A stretch of 64,000 nt of DNA from an uncultured Cellvibrio sp. (GTDB lineage Bacteria > Pseudomonadota > Gammaproteobacteria > Pseudomonadales > Cellvibrionaceae). Under the pieces are notes generated by a model, which saw only the letters and a list, made by a program, of their open reading frames with translations, ran no database searches and was not told where the DNA came from. Position 1 is the stretch's first letter. Each line of letters starts with the position of its first letter. A program made the translations under genes and the position numbers. The stretch is from contig CAMLKG010000004.1 of the NCBI GenBank assembly GCA_946480695.1, positions 1-64,000 on the forward strand, given 5' to 3'. This document shows positions 63,404 to 64,000 of the stretch, piece by piece.

Positions 63404-64000
63404 ATGAATGATAAGCACTTCAGCTCGGTATTACTGCTGGCAATTTTTGTTACCGCCCTGGCAGTTATTGCCCAGAAGTTTTTTCCCGATAAGCGCTTGG
63501 CTGTTTGGCCAAATACCAATTATGTCAATTACTTTTATGCCACCACGATGGAAGATGGCCGCCCAGCCGCTTACTGGCTGGATCAGGACAAAGGACTTTG
63601 GCGCTGCGAATATCCCAAAGACGACAAAAGTGAATATTTTGCTTGCAGTTTTAACGTGCTGTTTACCCTGGCGCTTGATCGCGGTATAGATTTGTCTGGC
63701 TACAGCCATATGCGAATCAAGCTTAAGTTTTCCGGTACCGCCAGCAAATTGCGTTTCTATTTTCGCAATTTCAATCCGGCCTATTCCAGGATAGAGGATA
63801 CCAACAGCACGAAATTTCATTCCATGCTCCTCCACACCAAGGATTTGCAGGATGAAGTCGCTATCAGTCTTGATGAATTTGTGGTTGCCGATTGGTGGCT
63901 TGGCCAATATGACATTCCGCGCAGCTTATCTCGCCCTGAAATGGATAATGTTGCCTCTATCGGCATGGATTTTGTTGAAGGCTTGCAACCGGGCAACCAG
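63404..64000 (+). CDS. Membrane-anchored protein with an extracytoplasmic beta domain, 5' part only
   Basis: The frame is open from ATG 63404 to the window end (199 codons). A single N-terminal helix (SVLLLAIFVTALAVIAQKFF) is followed by a beta-rich region (YSHMRIKLKFSG, LRFYFRNFNPAYS, VADWWLGQYDIP, NVASIGMDFVEG). Such N-terminal regions occur in membrane sensors, for example in front of GGDEF or kinase domains, but the output end lies outside the window. Function not assigned. Confidence 0.75.
   Translation, partial: MNDKHFSSVLLLAIFVTALAVIAQKFFPDKRLAVWPNTNYVNYFYATTMEDGRPAAYWLDQDKGLWRCEYPKDDKSEYFACSFNVLFTLALDRGIDLSGYSHMRIKLKFSGTASKLRFYFRNFNPAYSRIEDTNSTKFHSMLLHTKDLQDEVAISLDEFVVADWWLGQYDIPRSLSRPEMDNVASIGMDFVEGLQPGNQ

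Noticed and set aside
1..64000. CRISPR arrays or rRNA genes
   Set aside because: No regularly spaced direct repeats and no rRNA-like conserved blocks were seen.

Overview
The window looks like chromosome of a gammaproteobacterium close to Cellvibrio. The pointers are lipoproteins with long poly-Ser/Asn linkers, a complete PEP-CTERM/exosortase polysaccharide locus, and Rep helicase, ComM and cytochrome c5 genes of gammaproteobacterial type. The genus is an inference from style, not from a database match.

Layout. (1) 1-4.9 kb: housekeeping genes: the comM 3' end, a REC-GGDEF-EAL protein, rep, and a cytochrome c5-like gene. (2) 5.1-39.9 kb: an exosortase-type exopolysaccharide locus. prsK/prsR form a two-component pair, with PrsR a sigma-54 activator. 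They are followed by a Ser-rich lipoprotein and a PEP-CTERM substrate preceded by a near-consensus sigma-54 promoter. A forward block then carries the exosortase, seven chain-building or modifying enzymes and a Wzy-like polymerase/ligase, and ends with a secreted protein and a second PEP-CTERM-like protein. A ten-gene reverse block runs from the initiating sugar transferase (36.4 kb) through export lipoprotein, chain-length protein, a degenerate tyrosine kinase, outer-membrane barrel, PrsT, a FemAB/CelD-like protein and flippase to two paralogous glycosyltransferases (23.4 kb). A forward trio adds a nucleotide-sugar dehydrogenase, a UDP-glucuronate-4-epimerase-like enzyme and the locus-type polysaccharide deacetylase. 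(3) About 40.0-57.1 kb: a 17-kb mobilizable island in the 3' end of a tRNA-Arg(CCG) gene. It has a large serine recombinase, coupling protein, relaxase and relaxosome protein, a small resolvase with paired palindromes, two type II toxin-antitoxin pairs, an AHH-like toxin with an Imm11-like immunity protein, an HNH protein, and two DUF1566 surface proteins. (4) 57.3-64 kb: chromosome resumes with rfbB-rfbA-rfbD (no rfbC here), a WbpM/FlaA1-like dehydratase, a glycosyltransferase and the start of a membrane-anchored protein.

The most interesting signal is the island junction. The recombinase frame runs out of the island, antisense through the whole tRNA gene, into chromosomal DNA, so its last ~46 residues are host-encoded. 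An 8-bp repeat of the tRNA 3' end (GTGCGCCA) lies at the far end of the island. Joining the two ends on paper gives the recombinase a different 27-residue tail that stops 8 bp before the relaxosome gene. The coupling protein, recombinase, relaxosome protein and relaxase then lie in one direction in one unit. Integration would therefore cut the transfer operon and re-tail the recombinase, and excision would restore both. This is a prediction from sequence alone.
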